Part shown: in pieces, positions 5,917 through 6,991 of the stretch
Layout of the letters: each line of letters begins with the position of its first letter
How positions within the stretch are numbered: position 1 is the first letter of the stretch
From: Candidatus Pacearchaeota archaeon
GTDB taxonomy: Archaea; Nanoarchaeota; Nanoarchaeia; Pacearchaeales; GW2011-AR1
NCBI GenBank assembly: GCA_002690445.1
Contig: NZER01000184.1
Span: 1 to 6,991, forward strand
Direction of reading: 5' to 3'
Length of the DNA stretch: 6,991 nt
The notes under the pieces: model-generated
Database searches by the model: none
What the model was told of the DNA's origin: nothing
Seen by the model: the letters and a program-made list of their open reading frames with translations, nothing else
Position numbers and translations under genes: made by a program

Positions 5917-5944
5917 GTGGGTGGGGCTTTTACACCCCACCCAT
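5917..5944 (-). other. Strong intergenic RNA stem-loop after the capsid gene
   Basis: The 64-nt gap between the capsid stop (5968) and the next start (5903) holds a perfect 9-bp inverted repeat: TGGGTGGGG (5918-5926) with CCCCACCCA (5935-5943). It has an 8-nt loop and one more possible G-U pair outside. In the minus-strand RNA the stem is followed by CUAACGGAGG, not a U tract, so it is not a standard intrinsic terminator. It may instead block 3' exonucleases and stabilise capsid mRNA, or cause partial termination so that capsid is made in excess over neck proteins. These roles are inference. Confidence 0.7.
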
Positions 5945-5967
5945 ATACCATCTGTTTCGCCTAAGTT

Positions 5968-6991
5968 TTAGGCATTCTGTGCGTACTGAAAAGCCTCAGC
6001 CTGCAGCACAGCTCCGCCAAATCTTATGTTCACATAGTACCCAATTTGCCCAGTGTTTTGGAACAGATATGGGTTACGGCTGACCACGATTTCGTTGCGC
6101 TCGACGATGCCGTAGTATTTCCAATTCCCGACCACGATTACAGACCGACCAGAAGCCATCGCGAGTATCTGGCTGGATGTATACACCGGTGCGCCGTACA
6201 ACACCTGTCCAGCTCCACGCGTTCCTTCGCCCATTGGGGTCGGCATGAACATGAAGTTGTCACCAGTCAAACCACGGATTACTGCTAGGGTGGACTGGTT
6301 TGTAGCCCAAGCAACTGCGTCGCCTTCCTGTGCATATGCGCCTGGCAGCAGGAAAAACAGCTCAGGTATTTCACTGGCCACGATGGTCGTTGCACTGTTG
6401 AGGGTCAGCGCTGCTGTCCCACCAACAAGGACACCCTGCGGCTGCGATGAGCCCGTGCCCTTCAGGAAGTACTCATTTTCAACGTCAGCAGCTGAACGCG
6501 CCCACATGTCCCCGAGGAACCCTTCGAGGTTGGTTTTTTCGTCAGCGAGTAACTCGTCACTAACCTTGGTGAGGTTGGTGAACTTGTACACCTGAATGGC
6601 GTTGCTGGTGAAGGTCGGCTCAGACTGGTTGGCTGCACCTTCTTCAGCCGTGAGTGCAAATCCGCCCGTCGCGTTTTCGGATGGTACTTGCACACTGTCC
6701 ACGGTGGTCTGGATGACCATTGCTCCAGCTGCGCGAGCCACGCTGAGGTCATCGCGCTTGGCAATGATAGTCTCATGCAAGCCCTGAGGCACCAGCACAC
6801 CGCCCTCGGTGGCTGTGCCTTCTTGCAGCGCCGCCTTGAGGTTGCTCTTGGTGTACGAATTGCTGTGGCCGGTGCGCGCCCAGTGCATGAAGGCGTCACC
6901 GCCGTCGTGGTCACCACCCATCTTGGTTTCCTTCTTGGTGGCGGGTGCTTCGGTGAGAATACCGCCGCGCTCAGCGCTCTCACTCTCCCAC
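5968..6991 (-). CDS. Major capsid protein, HK97 fold (5' end beyond the window)
   Basis: The frame is open to the right edge: 340 codons are visible before the TAA at 5970-5968. The first 23 residues (WESESAERGG..., ending KKETK) lie upstream of the internal Met at 6921, so that Met is not the true start; the missing part probably includes a delta/scaffold-like region. Visible features follow the HK97 major capsid order: DAFMHWARTG (the usual short helix before the mature domain), a TEGGVLVPQ segment near visible residues 61-69, a stretch with VQVPSENATGGFAL, an E-loop-like acidic region (AEEGAANQSEPTF), FTNLTKVSDELLAD, ENEYFLKGTGSSQPQGVL near 150-170, then ATNQSTLAVIRGL, GAPVYTSSQI and a C-terminal IRFGGAVLQAEAFQ. 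It forms the icosahedral shell. Whether N-terminal processing by a protease occurs cannot be seen here. Confidence 0.95.
   Translation of the reverse strand, partial: WESESAERGGILTEAPATKKETKMGGDHDGGDAFMHWARTGHSNSYTKSNLKAALQEGTATEGGVLVPQGLHETIIAKRDDLSVARAAGAMVIQTTVDSVQVPSENATGGFALTAEEGAANQSEPTFTSNAIQVYKFTNLTKVSDELLADEKTNLEGFLGDMWARSAADVENEYFLKGTGSSQPQGVLVGGTAALTLNSATTIVASEIPELFFLLPGAYAQEGDAVAWATNQSTLAVIRGLTGDNFMFMPTPMGEGTRGAGQVLYGAPVYTSSQILAMASGRSVIVVGNWKYYGIVERNEIVVSRNPYLFQNTGQIGYYVNIRFGGAVLQAEAFQYAQNA

Noticed and set aside
5917..5944. Rho-independent terminator
   Set aside because: The stem is strong but no U tract follows on either strand, so it is recorded only as a stem-loop.
5904..5951. 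Longer start for the 66-aa gene at ATG 5951
   Set aside because: No Shine-Dalgarno precedes it and the leader codons run through the hairpin. The ATG at 5903 has GGAGG 4 nt upstream.
5697..6083. A 128-codon plus-strand frame across the capsid/66-aa gene junction
   Set aside because: It is antisense to two supported genes and the hairpin, with no family resemblance.
6462..6983. A 173-codon minus-strand frame overlapping the capsid gene
   Set aside because: It lies out of frame inside the capsid gene, is rich in Arg, Pro, Ser and Thr with no domain pattern, and has no ribosome binding site evidence. The capsid frame explains the region.
1..6991. A defence island, CRISPR array, tRNA, insertion sequence or other novel cargo
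   Set aside because: The window is filled by syntenic phage structural genes, and the two gaps are too short for cargo. No array-like spaced repeats, tRNA-like folds, transposase or defence motifs were seen on either strand.

Overview
The window is the head-to-tail part of the late structural operon of a tailed, siphovirus-like bacteriophage or prophage. Every supported gene lies on the minus strand, so transcription runs from high to low coordinates. Genes fill almost the whole window: they abut or overlap, and the only gaps are 64 and 82 nt. Both ends cut through genes, the major capsid protein at the right and a tail hub protein at the left. Base composition looks moderate to slightly GC-rich. 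No integrase, terminase, portal or host gene is visible, so free phage, prophage and gene-transfer-agent-like remnant cannot be told apart, and the host is unknown. The structural-protein style resembles siphoviruses and prophages of free-living bacteria, but this is only an impression.

Order in the direction of transcription: (1) HK97-fold major capsid protein, partial, 6991-5968; (2) a 66-aa small protein, 5903-5703, preceded by a strong stem-loop; (3) a gp6-type head-tail connector, 5725-5135; (4) a 156-aa probable tail terminator/completion protein, 5135-4665; (5) a 59-aa small protein, 4582-4403; (6) major tail tube protein, 4400-4011; (7) tail assembly chaperone, 4011-3739, with a -1 frame extension to 3458; (8) an 885-aa tape measure protein, 3465-808; (9) the N-terminal 269 residues of a tail hub/minor tail protein, 808-1.

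Together these encode the capsid shell (1), the neck joining capsid to tail (3, 4), the tail tube (6), the chaperones that load tube subunits on the tape measure (7), the ruler itself (8) and the start of the tail tip (9). Several junctions are 1-nt stop/start overlaps (TAATG or TGATG), some without a clear Shine-Dalgarno, which points to translational coupling.

The most informative signal is a complete programmed -1 frameshift cassette in the chaperone gene: a canonical CCCAAAT slippery heptamer in the correct frame, a 7-nt spacer holding the zero-frame stop, and a 14-bp stem-loop. It would make a G/GT-type pair of 90 and 184 aa. I saw no defence system, CRISPR array, RNA gene or mobile element. 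This is a fairly orthodox phage module with some sequence-level curiosities rather than a new system.
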